From: Glandiceps talaboti
Taxonomy: Eukaryota; Hemichordata; Enteropneusta; Spengelidae
NCBI RefSeq assembly: GCF_964340395.1
Contig: NC_135562.1
Span: forward strand, 21,371,892-21,435,891
Direction of reading: 5' to 3'
Length of the DNA: 64,000 nt
Made by a program: the position numbers and the translations under genes. This document shows positions 51,598 to 62,714 of the stretch, in pieces. The notes under the pieces were generated by a model that was not told the origin of the DNA, ran no database searches, and saw nothing but the letters and a program-made list of their open reading frames with translations. Numbering within the stretch: position 1 is the first letter of the stretch; each line of letters opens with the position of its first letter.

Positions 51598-52110
51598 ATG
51601 GGTTGGGTATGGGGGATCGTATCACGAAGAAAATGGATATGCACATGTATGTCATAGAACACTGTCCTAATACCAACTTTGAATGAGATCTGTTCAAGCA
51701 TGTCTGAGTTATGGCTTTGGACATGGACAATTCGCAAACAAAATGGCTGCCAGGTGGCCATATTGGATCGTATCACGAAGAAAATGGATATGCACATGTA
51801 TGTCATAGAACACTGTCCTAATACCAACTTTGAATGAGATCTGTTCAAGCATGTCTGAGTTATGGCTTTGGACATGGAAAATTTGCAAACAAAATGGCTG
51901 CCAGGCAGCCATATTGGATCGTATCATGAAACAAATTGACGTGCATATGTATGCCATTGTATGTTGCCCCTGTACCAAGTTTGAAAAAAACCAGTCCAGG
52001 CATCTCCACGAAACGGCTGCAGACGGACAGACGGACGGACGGACGGTCAGACAGACGGAACCCAATCCATAAGTCCCTGTCCCGGACTTCGTCCGGTGGG
52101 GCTAACAATC
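51598..52110. repeat. tandem ~150-bp dispersed-repeat units ending in a CGGACTTCGTCCGG hairpin
   Basis: Three consecutive copies of GGATCGTATCACGAAGAAAA, ATGTATGTCATAGAACACTG and ATGTCTGAGTTATGGCTTTG; the third is diverged. The block then runs into GACGGACAGACGGACGGACG and GTCCCGGACTTCGTCCGGTG, a short perfect hairpin. This is the layout of a common degenerate repeat family in marine invertebrate genomes. Overlapping frames on the minus strand are artefacts. Confidence 0.75.
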
Positions 52111-52379
52111 CTACATGTGTACAGCTGCAGTAAAAGAAGTGTTATCCATGAAGTAAAAGTACAACTTCATTTTGTCAAATGTTCAACTTTAATGTTACAT
52201 ATATATATATAATTATTTAGTATTCTGGTAAATGCTTCCCGTCTTAACTGTAATTTTTATCTGAAAGTTAAAGATACTACAGAACTCCATAAATTGAAAC
52301 AAGGGAACACTTTTTATTCCTAATAGTACTTTACAAAATTAAATCGTATTACTTCTATATCATGGATTTAGTTAGTTAT

Positions 52380-52424
52380 GTTATGTTATATTATGTTATG
52401 TTATGTTATGTTATGTTATGTTAC
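52380..52424 (+). repeat. (TTATG)n microsatellite
   Basis: About eight TTATG pentanucleotides, with one ATA variant. Confidence 0.93.
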
Positions 52425-52487
52425 TTGTTTATCAAAGTGTTCTATGTGGACTTATCAAATACGTGTCACATGTCGTTGTCACATGTC

Positions 52488-53003
52488 ATACTAGTCTAGT
52501 TCCTATACAGTATCATTACGATTTATACCTCCACTCAGTCTAGTTCTTATACAGTATCGTAACGTTACCATTTACCCCTCCATTAGTCTAGTTCCTATAC
52601 AGTATCGTTACGATTTATACCTCCAATCACAGTCTAGTTCCTATACAGTATCGTTACCATTTATACCTTCACTCACAGTCTAGTTCCTATACAGTATCAT
52701 TACAATTTACACCTCCAATCAGTCTAGTTCCTATACAGTATCATTACGATTTATACCTCCACTCACAGTCTATAGTTCCTATACAGTATCATTACGATTT
52801 ATACCTTTACTCACAGTCTAGTTCCTATACAGTATCATTACCATTTACACCTCCAATCACAGTCTAGTTCCTATACAGTATCATTACAATTTACACCTCC
52901 AATCACAGTCTAGTTCCTATACAGTATCATTACCATTTATACCTTCACTCACAGTCTAGTTCCTATACAGTATCATTACAATTTACACCTCCAATCACAG
53001 TTC
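52488..53003 (+). repeat. 46-bp minisatellite, ~11 copies
   Basis: The unit is AGTCTAGTTCCTATACAGTA, TCATTACGATTTATACCTCC, ACTCAC. Variants are CGATTTAT, CCATTTAT and CAATTTAC, plus presence or absence of CA before AGTCTAG. Confidence 0.95.
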
Positions 53004-53998
53004 TATACAGACAATTCTATGATTCGTGACATCTATTTAAATCTTTTGACATATTCAAAATTTTCTGAATTTAAAAACATCATTTTTACCGTAAAATTAA
53101 AGTCACACCTTTTAAGTTATCTTACTGTAAACTAGATATTATGCTACCTTGGGGATCAATCTCCTTGAAAATTAAAATTCCTCCAAACATTGCCACATGA
53201 TGATTGAAAGTGTCTTATCTTATATATGGTGACTTCATGATAGATTATTTTATTAAAATTACCTAAAACTAGTAAAAGTAAATTATGTATTTTCATGAAA
53301 TATTACAAAGATACAGATAAATATACTTATTACAACACATAGACTATTTTACATCATAATAATGTATATATATATAATTATAAATATTGATTCAAATCAA
53401 TTTATGATACCACTGATCATAATCAAATTACACTGTATTCAATTTTCTTACATATTTTACATTTCATTATTTTTTTCCTTTTTAGTTTAGGAATTCATTT
53501 CATAGTTGAAACATTGCTTTCCTGTTTACTTTAATCTCTAGCTATGGGTGACATGTACATATCATAATGTACTCTCTAGCTATGGGTGACATGCACATAT
53601 CATAATGTATTCTCCAAATATCTCTTTCATATAGTTCCTTGGTGTATCGCAATGATAGCTGATGACCCTTATAACCTTGCAATATACATGCAATCTACAT
53701 GGTACCTATTATGACACCACAGGGACTCATTCAAATATGACAATAATAATTATACTATATTGTAAAACGTCTTCAGGAATGTTGTGGTCATAACACTGTA
53801 CAACAATGATTACCTCTGGCACATACCTATATTGGCACAAAAGAATAATCACTTCCTCAATTTATAAGGTAGCATACAAGTTTATAGGATTCTAACATTT
53901 CTATAATAACCTCTGTCCTACCAAGTTCTCAAGTACACAGTTGAGTTGAATGGGGCACACAATGATGGTTCAAATCTTGCCTATGAACTTTACCAATT
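53004..53998. other. probable 3' side of the TTC22-like gene
   Basis: AT-rich; contains candidate poly(A) signals and a 37-bp duplication (TCTCTAGCTATGGGTGACAT) at 53535-53610. Confidence 0.4.
53530..53535 (-). terminator. candidate ATTAAA poly(A) signal for the TTC22-like gene
   Basis: ATTAAA on the minus strand lies about 700 bases after the stop codon. A canonical AATAAA lies further on (53254-53249). In DNA this AT-rich both hexamers are expected by chance, so the assignment rests only on position. Confidence 0.2.
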
Positions 53999-54067
53999 AA
54001 TACACAGGAGTACCAAGGCTTGAACCAGCAGCTTGTAGATTCCAAGCTGACCACTCAACAAATCAAC
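53999..54067 (-). repeat. tRNA-like SINE remnant
   Basis: Read on the minus strand: TTGAGTGGTCAGC resembles an A box, GCTTG-GAATCTA-CAAGC folds as a perfect 5-bp anticodon-like stem with a 7-base loop, and GGTTCAAGCC resembles a B box at about the right spacing. The T stem does not pair and position 33 is not U, so it is not a working tRNA. A plus-strand segment at 53945-53980 has TTGAGTTGAATGGG and GGTTCAAATC, possibly an inverted second copy. Confidence 0.35.
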
Positions 54068-54241
54068 TATCATAACATATATATGACTCATTAAGAAAGC
54101 TATTATATACATGATTACAAACAATGGATAAATTGTGGATAAATTATGCTGCCTGTATCGTTAGTGATGAAACCCATGAAGTATTCCATAGTAAGTTGTA
54201 TTTTCCAATCAGTGGAACTCTTTCAAGGGCTGACATCACAT

Positions 54242-55900
54242 TTAGACAAACTCCCTCAGTGTCTTTCCTGTCTTCCGTTGCATACACCGGTTAACTTCTT
54301 TAAACTCAGATGGAAAGTCTCTTTCTAATGCTTGTAAAGTTTTCTGTACATGCCATTTCTCATGCTTGGCATAATAATGTAGTAACTGTTGGAATTGGTC
54401 ACAGATTTCTTCGATCACTTCCGATTTCTGTTGACTGGGATTGTCTGCAGATTGAAGTTGTTGTAACTGATGGAATAAACTCACCAATAAGGAAAAGAAA
54501 ACAAAGTAATATTTCCCAGGTGTGTCAGCATTGATGCACTGGGTATACTTGTCAGTAGCTTGACTGTACTCTTCTAGATACATCAAGCAATCACCAATAA
54601 GTTTCAGTTTAATATTACGATCTGAGCTATCACGGATACTTGAAAGAAGTTCAAGGGCCTTCATGATGGCTTCTTTGTCTTTCACATTTTTAGCAAAGTC
54701 TGTAGAGTAAGCAATAAAAGATGCTCCCAATCTCAGTTGAACTTTTGCAGCAAGGAAAATAACAGCATATCTGTGTTTCATACCAGGCGTCATTACCAAA
54801 TCTATGGCTTCTTTTGCCTCTTTCAGCAATGACTCTGACTCATCATGGTCTGTTGTATTCTGCGACTGTTTATCATATATCTTCAGACAAATGGAAGCTT
54901 TCAAACGATATGCATTCCAGTTGGACTCACAATCTGAATTTTTTTCCAAAGACTTTTTAACCACTTGCAGACCTTCTTCATAGCTTCCTGCTTCTAGCAA
55001 TATACCTGCAAACTTAGTCAGTTCCTTCCAGTCAACTTCAGCAATGGATTCTGCTTTTTGAATGCATTTTGTTGGATCTTCATAGCATTCTTTCAAGTCT
55101 GGATCTAGTTCAGCAATAAAATGAGGTGGTGCATCTTTATATAAACATTTACTTCGTAACATTAGTCTTCCAATATACAACCAACTCTGGGCCTGGTAGT
55201 GTCTGTCTGAAAATTCTTTCTGCCTCAGTACATCTTGTAGAAGATGCAACACTTTTTCTAACAGTAACACTCTCTCCTTCTGGATAAAATCCTCCTGTAT
55301 CACTCGAATCCTATTTATTGCCATGAAAAACTTCCATTTATATCTCTCATCATCCAAGCCAGTGATATTCTGAGACTCGTCTATGGCACATTCATACAGA
55401 GCATATGCCGCTTCATATCCAGGAGGTGACTGCAGACTCTCATCATAACAATCAAATGCTAAAGAATAGGCTTGTTCTGCCACACATCTCACCAAAGCAC
55501 ATTGTCTTTCTTCTGTAGACAGATCAGATTTACCAGAGAAAAAGGCCTGCAGTGGTTTTGAGTAGACTTCTGCTTTCCTTGTCATTCCCATACTTTGATA
55601 CACATAAGCCAGGTTGGCTAATGCATTCAGATTACAGGGGTCTTCTTCTAGAACCTTCATAAAGTAGTCAGTGCATGCTTTTGACTTCTCTCCAAGACAG
55701 AATTTCAACACCCCTAATGTATTCAATAAACAATAACGAATTGGTCCAATTTCAAGTTCAAGTTGTTTGTTGATACTTTTATAGCGAGCAGCCAGAATTT
55801 GCCTATCAATGCCTTCTTCCAACATTTTCAGTGGCAGATGAAAATGTCCACAGTCAGCTGAAGACTTTGGTAAACTTGAAGGACATTTATCAGCAGCCAT
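54242..55900 (-). CDS. TTC22-like: TTC22-like tetratricopeptide repeat protein (552 aa)
   Basis: An uninterrupted 552-residue reading frame starts at the ATG at 55900 (MAADKCPSS) and ends in TAA at 54242. The frame stays open 17 codons further upstream, but those codons begin with TTG and cross a good 3' splice site (TTGTACTCACAG, exon from 55918), so the ATG at 55900 is the likely start. Near the N terminus is GHFHL (residues 18-22), which I recall from vertebrate TTC22. TPR-like helix pairs follow at about 56-88 and 89-117 (NALANLAYVYQSMG), then RCVAEQAYSLAFD (about 139-151), GYEAAYALYECAI (161-173) and AQSWLYIGRLML (237-248). The length is close to the roughly 570 residues of human TTC22, recalled from memory. 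No signal peptide or membrane segment is seen. TPR proteins act as protein-interaction scaffolds; the function of TTC22 itself is poorly known. The coding part is one exon. IFIT-like or another TPR family is the main alternative. Confidence 0.85.
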   Translation of the reverse strand: MAADKCPSSLPKSSADCGHFHLPLKMLEEGIDRQILAARYKSINKQLELEIGPIRYCLLNTLGVLKFCLGEKSKACTDYFMKVLEEDPCNLNALANLAYVYQSMGMTRKAEVYSKPLQAFFSGKSDLSTEERQCALVRCVAEQAYSLAFDCYDESLQSPPGYEAAYALYECAIDESQNITGLDDERYKWKFFMAINRIRVIQEDFIQKERVLLLEKVLHLLQDVLRQKEFSDRHYQAQSWLYIGRLMLRSKCLYKDAPPHFIAELDPDLKECYEDPTKCIQKAESIAEVDWKELTKFAGILLEAGSYEEGLQVVKKSLEKNSDCESNWNAYRLKASICLKIYDKQSQNTTDHDESESLLKEAKEAIDLVMTPGMKHRYAVIFLAAKVQLRLGASFIAYSTDFAKNVKDKEAIMKALELLSSIRDSSDRNIKLKLIGDCLMYLEEYSQATDKYTQCINADTPGKYYFVFFSLLVSLFHQLQQLQSADNPSQQKSEVIEEICDQFQQLLHYYAKHEKWHVQKTLQALERDFPSEFKEVNRCMQRKTGKTLREFV

Positions 55901-55920
55901 TCCAGTGAGTGTAAATAACT
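55901..55920 (-). promoter_or_regulatory. 3' splice site and 5' UTR remnant before the TTC22-like ATG
   Basis: On the minus strand the sequence TTGTACTCACAG ends with its AG at 55920-55919 and is followed by 18 bases before the ATG at 55900. This fits a 3' splice site, so at least one upstream non-coding exon probably lies at higher coordinates. I could not locate that exon or a promoter. Confidence 0.5.
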
Positions 55921-57454
55921 GTGAGTACAATACCAGGATTACAGGTATCAATAATGTACAATGTTCAGGAACAACGTACAGTACAGTAATATGTCACAGA
56001 CTTGTGTGATAATGATATTAATCCCTTCAATGTTACAATATGATGCGGTGCTGTACGTAGTTACGAATGCAGTGCTGTACGTAGTTACAATGCAGTACAT
56101 AGTTGGTATGAGGCTGTGATAATTTTATCACTGCGTATTGACTGACTAACTTCAATGATATAGCCCTGTATTGCAAATATTGCATTGTCCTATGGTATGC
56201 CAGTGTATTGGCTTACTGGGAAAAACCCGGCTATTCATATATTTTCTGAGAATTATAGGTCAATGAAACAATCAGACAATGGTTCATGAAATACCTGGAA
56301 AGAGTATGACAACCATCACATTGTCAGATAGTTACTTTCACTTTACAGTCATTGCATATATTAAAAGATAGATTTATTGCTGATTATATATTTTTTAAAT
56401 ATTTTTGGTGTTGAATTAGGTTATGAAACAAAAGAGTGAGACTGTGAGTGAGTACATGCACTAGTAGTATTAGAGGTTACTGACAGTACATGTACTGGTA
56501 GTAGTAGTAGAGGTTACTGTCAGGTCATATTTGTCATATTCCACACAAGTCATGTATTTATGATGTAGAATTACCTTTTCAATTAAAATTTTGTGTTCAT
56601 TTCTAGCACAGCTGACCCAAGTTTATCTGGTTTTGTCTTTTAATAGAAAAGAAATAGGTCTACAATAAAGACAGATTTATCAACATAAACAAACATGTAA
56701 ACAATGCTGTCAGCATATCATATCAATAGATACAACTAATTTACATGAAAAAGCTATTAGATAACCAGTCTATTTCTAATTTACCAATAATTAGTATTAA
56801 TCAGGGTAATGGGAGAGAACACTTGAATGGAGTCGCCATGTAGTTTTTTGAATTATGCAGTCAATATTGATTTTTAACTTTTAACTCATGGCTGATTAAG
56901 TTAATGTCATGAAATAATACAATGTGCATATATGTTATGTACAATATGTCACTTTCCTGCCAAAGAAATTGAAATTGGATGCCATGTCATGTCAGAAATG
57001 TGATGTAATTCAGACAGATGGACAGACATAAATTATATTAATTTTATAGCACCTTTTTCATGGGGATAAAAATAGCTATAACTAACTATACATATTGATA
57101 TCAGGGGTTATGATCAGGTCATTGCAAATATACCGTATGTGTAGGAACAGTCTTTTATTGACGACACATGTATTATTAATTTATTTATTGTGACAATTCA
57201 TTCTAGCATAGTTTATCCAAGTCTATTTTATTACAACAATAAAAAAAATGCACAAGACAACAAATAAAGACAACCAGCAAAACACACATAGCTGAACAAA
57301 ACTAGAACACCTCAGTAATATGGAGTACAGTACTAGATTATCATAGATTATGGGGAAAACATATTCTTAGAAAACCGACCTGTCTGTTAATTTTTTCTAA
57401 GAATTAGGTTAATGAACAAGGGCTCAAGAAATACTTGGAAGTCTAGCAATTTTA
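55921..57454. other. upstream side of the TTC22-like gene
   Basis: Should contain the 5' exon and promoter of the TTC22-like gene if the splice site is real; neither could be located. Confidence 0.4.
56044..56108 (+). repeat. ~24-bp tandem repeat, 2.5 copies
   Basis: GTGCTGTACGTAGTTACGAA followed by TGCA, repeated, upstream of the TTC22-like gene on its 5' side. Confidence 0.8.
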
Positions 57455-58943
57455 CTTTCATTTCACAACTACTAACTATTCACTTTACTTTCATTTCACA
57501 ACTACTAACTATTCACTTTACTTTCATTTCACAACTACTAACTATTCACTTTACATTCATTTCACAACTACTAACTATTCACTTTACGTTCATTTCACAA
57601 CTACTAACTATTCACTTTACTTTCATTTCACAACTACTAACTATTCACTTTACGTTCATTTTACAACTACTAACTATTCACTTTACATTCATTTCACAAC
57701 TACTAACTATTCACTTTACATTCATTTCACAACTACTAACTATTCACTTTACTTTCATTTCACAACTACTAACTATTCACTTTACTTTCATTTCACAACT
57801 ACTAACTATTCACTTTACTTTCATTTCACAACTACTAACTATTCACTTTACGTTCATTTCACAACTACTAACTATTCACTTTACTTTCATTTCACAACTA
57901 CTAACTATTCACTTTACATTCATTTCACAACTACTAACTATTCAATTTACTTTCATTTCACAACTACTAACTATTCACTTTACTTTCATTTCACAACTAC
58001 TAACTATTCACTTTACTTTCATTTCACAACTACTAACTATTCACTTTACTTTCATTTCACAACTACTAACTATTCACTTTACATTCATTTCACAACTACT
58101 AACTATTCACTTTACATTCATTTCACAACTACTAACTATTCAATTTACTTTCATTTCACAACTACTAACTATTCACTTTACATTCATTTCACAACTACTA
58201 ACTATTCAATTTACTTTCATTTCACAACTACTAACTATTCACTTTACTTTCATTTCACAACTACTAACTATTCACTTTACATTCATTTCACAACTACTAA
58301 CTATTCACTTTACATTCATTTCACAACTACTAACTATTCAATTTACTTTCATTTCACAACTACTAACTATTCACTTTACTTTCATTTCACAACTACTAAC
58401 TATTCACTTTACATTCATTTCACAACTACTAACTATTCACTTTACTTTCATTTCACAACTACTAACTATTCACTTTACATTCATTTCACAACTACTAACT
58501 ATTCACTTTACATTCATTTCACAACTACTAACTATTCACTTTACTTTCATTTCACAACTACTAACTATTCACTTTACATTCATTTCACAACTACTAACTA
58601 TTCACTTTACATTCATTTCACAACTACTAACTATTCACTTTACTTTCATTTCACAACTACTAACTATTCACTTTACGTTCATTTCACAACTACTAACTAT
58701 TCACTTTACATTCATTTCACAACTACTAACTATTCACTTTACTTTCATTTCACAACTACTAACTATTCACTTTACATTCATTTCACAACTACTAACTATT
58801 CACTTTACATTCATTTCACAACTACTAACTATTCACTTTACTTTCATTTCACAACTACTAACTATTCACTTTACGTTCATTTCACAACTACTAACTATTC
58901 ACTTTACTTTCATTTCATAACTACTAACTATTCACTTTACATG
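57455..58943 (+). repeat. 33-bp minisatellite, ~45 copies
   Basis: The unit is TTCATTTCACAACTACTAAC followed by TATTCACTTTACT. Almost all variation is at one base (ACT/ACA/ACG) and at CAC/CAA. Because the unit is 11 codons the frame (FTFISQLLTIH repeats) stays open for about 500 codons. With only two variable sites, selection cannot be judged. Homogeneity implies recent expansion. Confidence 0.98.
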
Positions 58944-59999
58944 AGATGTGTCTCATGTATTAGAAATGAATGATAGGGGGATCAGCCTGTTTTTGGTTGG
59001 GGGGGGGGGGTCAGTGGCTTTTTCTTTTTGTTGGCATGATGGAAAAATCCATAGATTCCAGATTTTCTCTGGCACATTGAATTTATTAGATATGATACTT
59101 AAGGACTTGTAAATGATTCTCTAACATTGTCACAAAACAGAAATGAATGTTGGGCCATTCTCTTGAAAGTTGAATGACAGTTCAACCTGGACTTTTGTAG
59201 GTCACTGGCATGGCAAGGTATTGACAATTTCCTTTTATTAACTTATCAGCTGTTGTCTCGCTATAAATTATAATCTCAATTATTTAACACAATAATACAA
59301 CACAACGGATTCTCACTCTAATTACAACACACAAAGGAACATATCTTCCAACATCTAATTTTGCTGTGCATTATTTTATGTCATACTTTTTCTACTCGAG
59401 TCTCCTGTACACTTTTTACAGTCTTGTTTCTTGCTCTATCTGTCTTGTATTCTCTTTGCTTTTGTCAATAAATAAATTTGTGGAATTAAACAGAGCTGAA
59501 TATATCAAGTTTTAGTATATTTGCTCTGCCTAGATTGAAAACCCTAGTAACAGCAAGGTAAATAAGCAGGTTTCCCTTCTGTACATTAAATTAGGGCATG
59601 TAACAAAATCAAATTCTAAGGAACCTGCTTGGTTATACAATCTATCATATATTTCAAATCTAACAATGAAAATAAAGACAGCAACTTCTTAATTAAATAC
59701 TCTTTGAAATGACAATTACAAGATGATTAATTAAAATCATCACCTGTAGTTTTGAAAAATGATGTTGACTGAAATATATATTCCTTTAATACTGACTGAA
59801 ATCAAAGTTGATATACAATTTTCAATTTTATATAATGGCACTTCAACAACCTATTCATCTAACACAACATTTCAATATATCAAGTATCATGTATCCCTTT
59901 TAGACTTCACATAACATTAGCAGAGAGTTAGATAAAAGTCTTTTGGAAGAGCGCCCTCAAACAGTACAAAGAAATATACTGTTGTTTACAACATATGAT
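58944..59999. other. stretch between two minisatellites, nothing recognised
   Basis: Only the poly-G tract stands out. Confidence 0.5.
58998..59010 (+). repeat. poly-G tract
   Basis: Twelve or so consecutive G after TTGGTTGG. Confidence 0.9.
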
Positions 60000-61352
60000 A
60001 CTGACATATCAATTTATCACATTATTTTAACAGTAACATATCAATTTATCACATTATTTTAACAGTAACATATCAATTTATCACATTATTTTAACAGTAA
60101 CATATCAATTTATCATTGCATTATTTTGACAGTTACATATCAATTTATCACATTATTTTGACAGTTACATATCAATTTATCACTACATTATTTTAACAGT
60201 AACATATCAATTTATCACATTATTTTAACAGTAACATATCAATTTATCATTGCATTATTTTGACAGTTACATATCAATTTATCATTGCATTATTTTAACA
60301 GTAACATATCAATTTATCATTGCATTATTTTAACAGTAACATATCAATTTATCACTACATTATTTTGACAGTTACATATCAATTTATCACTACATTATTT
60401 TGACAGTAACATCAATTTATCACTACATTATTTTGACAGTAACATATCAATTTATCACATTATTTTAACAGTAACATATCAATTTATCACTACATTATTT
60501 TAACAGTAACATATCAATTTATCACTACATTATTTTGACAGTTACATATCAATTTATCACTACATTATTTTGACAGTAACATCAATTTATCACTACATTA
60601 TTTTGACAGTAACATATCAATTTATCACATTTTAACAGTAACATATCAATTTATCACTACATTATTTTAACAGTAACATATCAATTTATCATTGCATTAT
60701 TTTAACAGTAACATATCAATTTATCACTACATTATTTTGACAGTAACATATCAATTTATCACATTATTTTGACAGTAACATATCAATTTATCACATTATT
60801 TTAACAGTAACATATCAATTTATCACTACATTATTTTGACAGTAACATATCAATTTATCACTACATTATTTTAACAGTAACATATCAATTTATTACTACA
60901 TTATTTTGACAGTAACATATCAATTTATCTCATTATTTTAACAGTAACATATCAATTTATCACATTATTTTAACAGTAACATCAATTTATCACTACATTA
61001 TTTTAACAGTAACATCAATTTATCACTACATTATTTTAACAGTAACATATCAATTTATCATTGCATTATTTTAACAGTAACATCAATTTATCATTGCATT
61101 ATTTTAACAGTAACATATCAATTTATCACTGCATTATTTTAACAGTAACATATCAATTTATCATTGCATTATTTTAACAGTAACATCAATTTATCATTGC
61201 ATTATTTTAACAGTAACATATCAATTTATCACTACATTATTTTAACAGTAACATCCATTTATCACTACATTATTTTAACAGTAACATATCAATTTATCAC
61301 TGCATTATTTTAACAGTAACATATCAATTTATCACTACATTATTTTGATGTA
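60000..61352 (+). repeat. ~32-37-bp minisatellite, ~38 copies, length-variable
   Basis: The unit is TAACAGTAACATATCAATTT followed by ATCACTACATTATTTT. Length variants are CACATTATTTT, CACTACATT, CATTGCATT, and loss of AT from ACATATCAA. The variants are interleaved, which suggests repeated short block duplications. Confidence 0.96.
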
Positions 61353-61718
61353 TGGTTTCATTTATACAAAGTGATTTTTACTACTTAACCATTTTATTCC
61401 TAAACTATATATTTACATTTCATAATCAGTAAGTCCTACAAACTAACAATATTGATTCAGCTTCTTAAGATAGCAATCAATATTTGTTTTAGTCTTGTGT
61501 AGTTACCAAATTGACATTTATTTACATGACAACCAAGAATAATAACATCAGTACACTATTCTAGTATTAATCAAACTGTACTTCATAATGTTCTTTTCAC
61601 AAAGCCAGGCTTGGCTTAAACAGCTTTGATAAATTTACTAAATTTTCATAGAGGTCAGGGAAGGAGTGTCTCCTACCCCTTTACCCATCATCATCACCAC
61701 CACCACATCCCTTACCTT

Positions 61719-62703
61719 GGCTATGGTAGGTAAACTGTTGAGAGGTACTCTCAACAGTTTACACACTATAGCTAATTTGAAAGTAGTACCTCTCAACAGT
61801 TTACCCACTATAGCCAATTTGAAAGTAGCCTCTCTCAACAGTTTACCAACTATAGCCAATTTGAAAGTAGCACATCTCAACAGTTTACCCACTATAGCCA
61901 ATTTGAAAGTAGCACCTCTCAACAGTTTACCCACTATAGCCAATTTGAAAGTAGCACATCTCAACAGTTTACCCACTATAGCTAATTTAAAAGTAGCACA
62001 TCTCAACAGTTTACCCACTATAGCCAATTTGAAAGTAGCGCCTCTCAACAGTTTACACACTATAGCTAATTTGAAAGTAGCACATCTCAACAGTTTACCT
62101 ACTATAGCTAATTTGAAAGTAGCACCTCTCAATAGTTTACCCACTATAGCCAATTTGAAAGTAGCCTCTCTCAACAGTTTACCCACTATAGCCAATTTGA
62201 AAGTAGCGCCTCTCAACAGTTTACACACTATAGCTAATTTGAAAGTAGCACATCTCAACAGTTTACCCACTACAGCTAATTTGAAAGTAGCCTCTCTCAA
62301 CAGTTTACCCACTATAGCCAATTTGAAAGTAGCACATCTCAACAGTTTACCCACTATAGCCAATTTGAAAGTAGCACATCTCAGCAGTTTACCCACTATA
62401 GCCAATTTGAAAGTAGCCTCTCTCAACAGTTTACCCACTATAGCTAATTTAAAAGTAGCACATCTCAACAGTTTACCTACTATAGCTAATTTGAAAGTAG
62501 CACATCTCAACAGTTTACCTACTATAGCTAATTTGAAAGTAGCACATCTCAACAGTTTACCTACTATAGCTAATTTGAAAGTAGCCTCTCTCAACAGTTT
62601 ACCCACTATAGCCAATTTGAAAGTAGCCTCTCTCAACAGTTTACCCACTATAGCCAATTTGAAAGTAGCACATCTCAACAGTTTACCAACTATAGCCAAT
62701 TGG
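61719..62703 (+). repeat. 42-bp minisatellite, ~23 copies, with an inverted first unit
   Basis: The unit is CTCAACAGTTTACCCACTAT, AGCCAATTTGAAAGTAGCAC, AT. At 14 codons both strands stay open for over 300 codons (NSLPTIANLKVAHL on plus, LAIVGKLLRCATFK on minus). The first unit, 61719-61744, is inverted relative to the rest and makes a hairpin at the array edge (15-bp arms, 3-base loop, 61730-61762). Confidence 0.96.
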
Positions 62704-62714
62704 GACATGTAACA

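Noticed and set aside
51372-52108. Several overlapping minus-strand frames (HSKLVLGQCSMTYMCISIFF)
   Set aside because: They are translations of a tandem, degenerate dispersed repeat in different phases.
55901-55951. 17-residue N-terminal extension of the TTC22-like protein resembling a signal peptide
   Set aside because: It begins at TTG, not ATG, and crosses a good 3' splice site, so it is probably intron and 5' UTR.
57412-58920. 502-residue FTFISQLLTIH repeat frame as a membrane protein
   Set aside because: It is a pure consequence of a 33-bp tandem repeat with no stop in one phase; there are only two variable sites and no flanking coding sequence.
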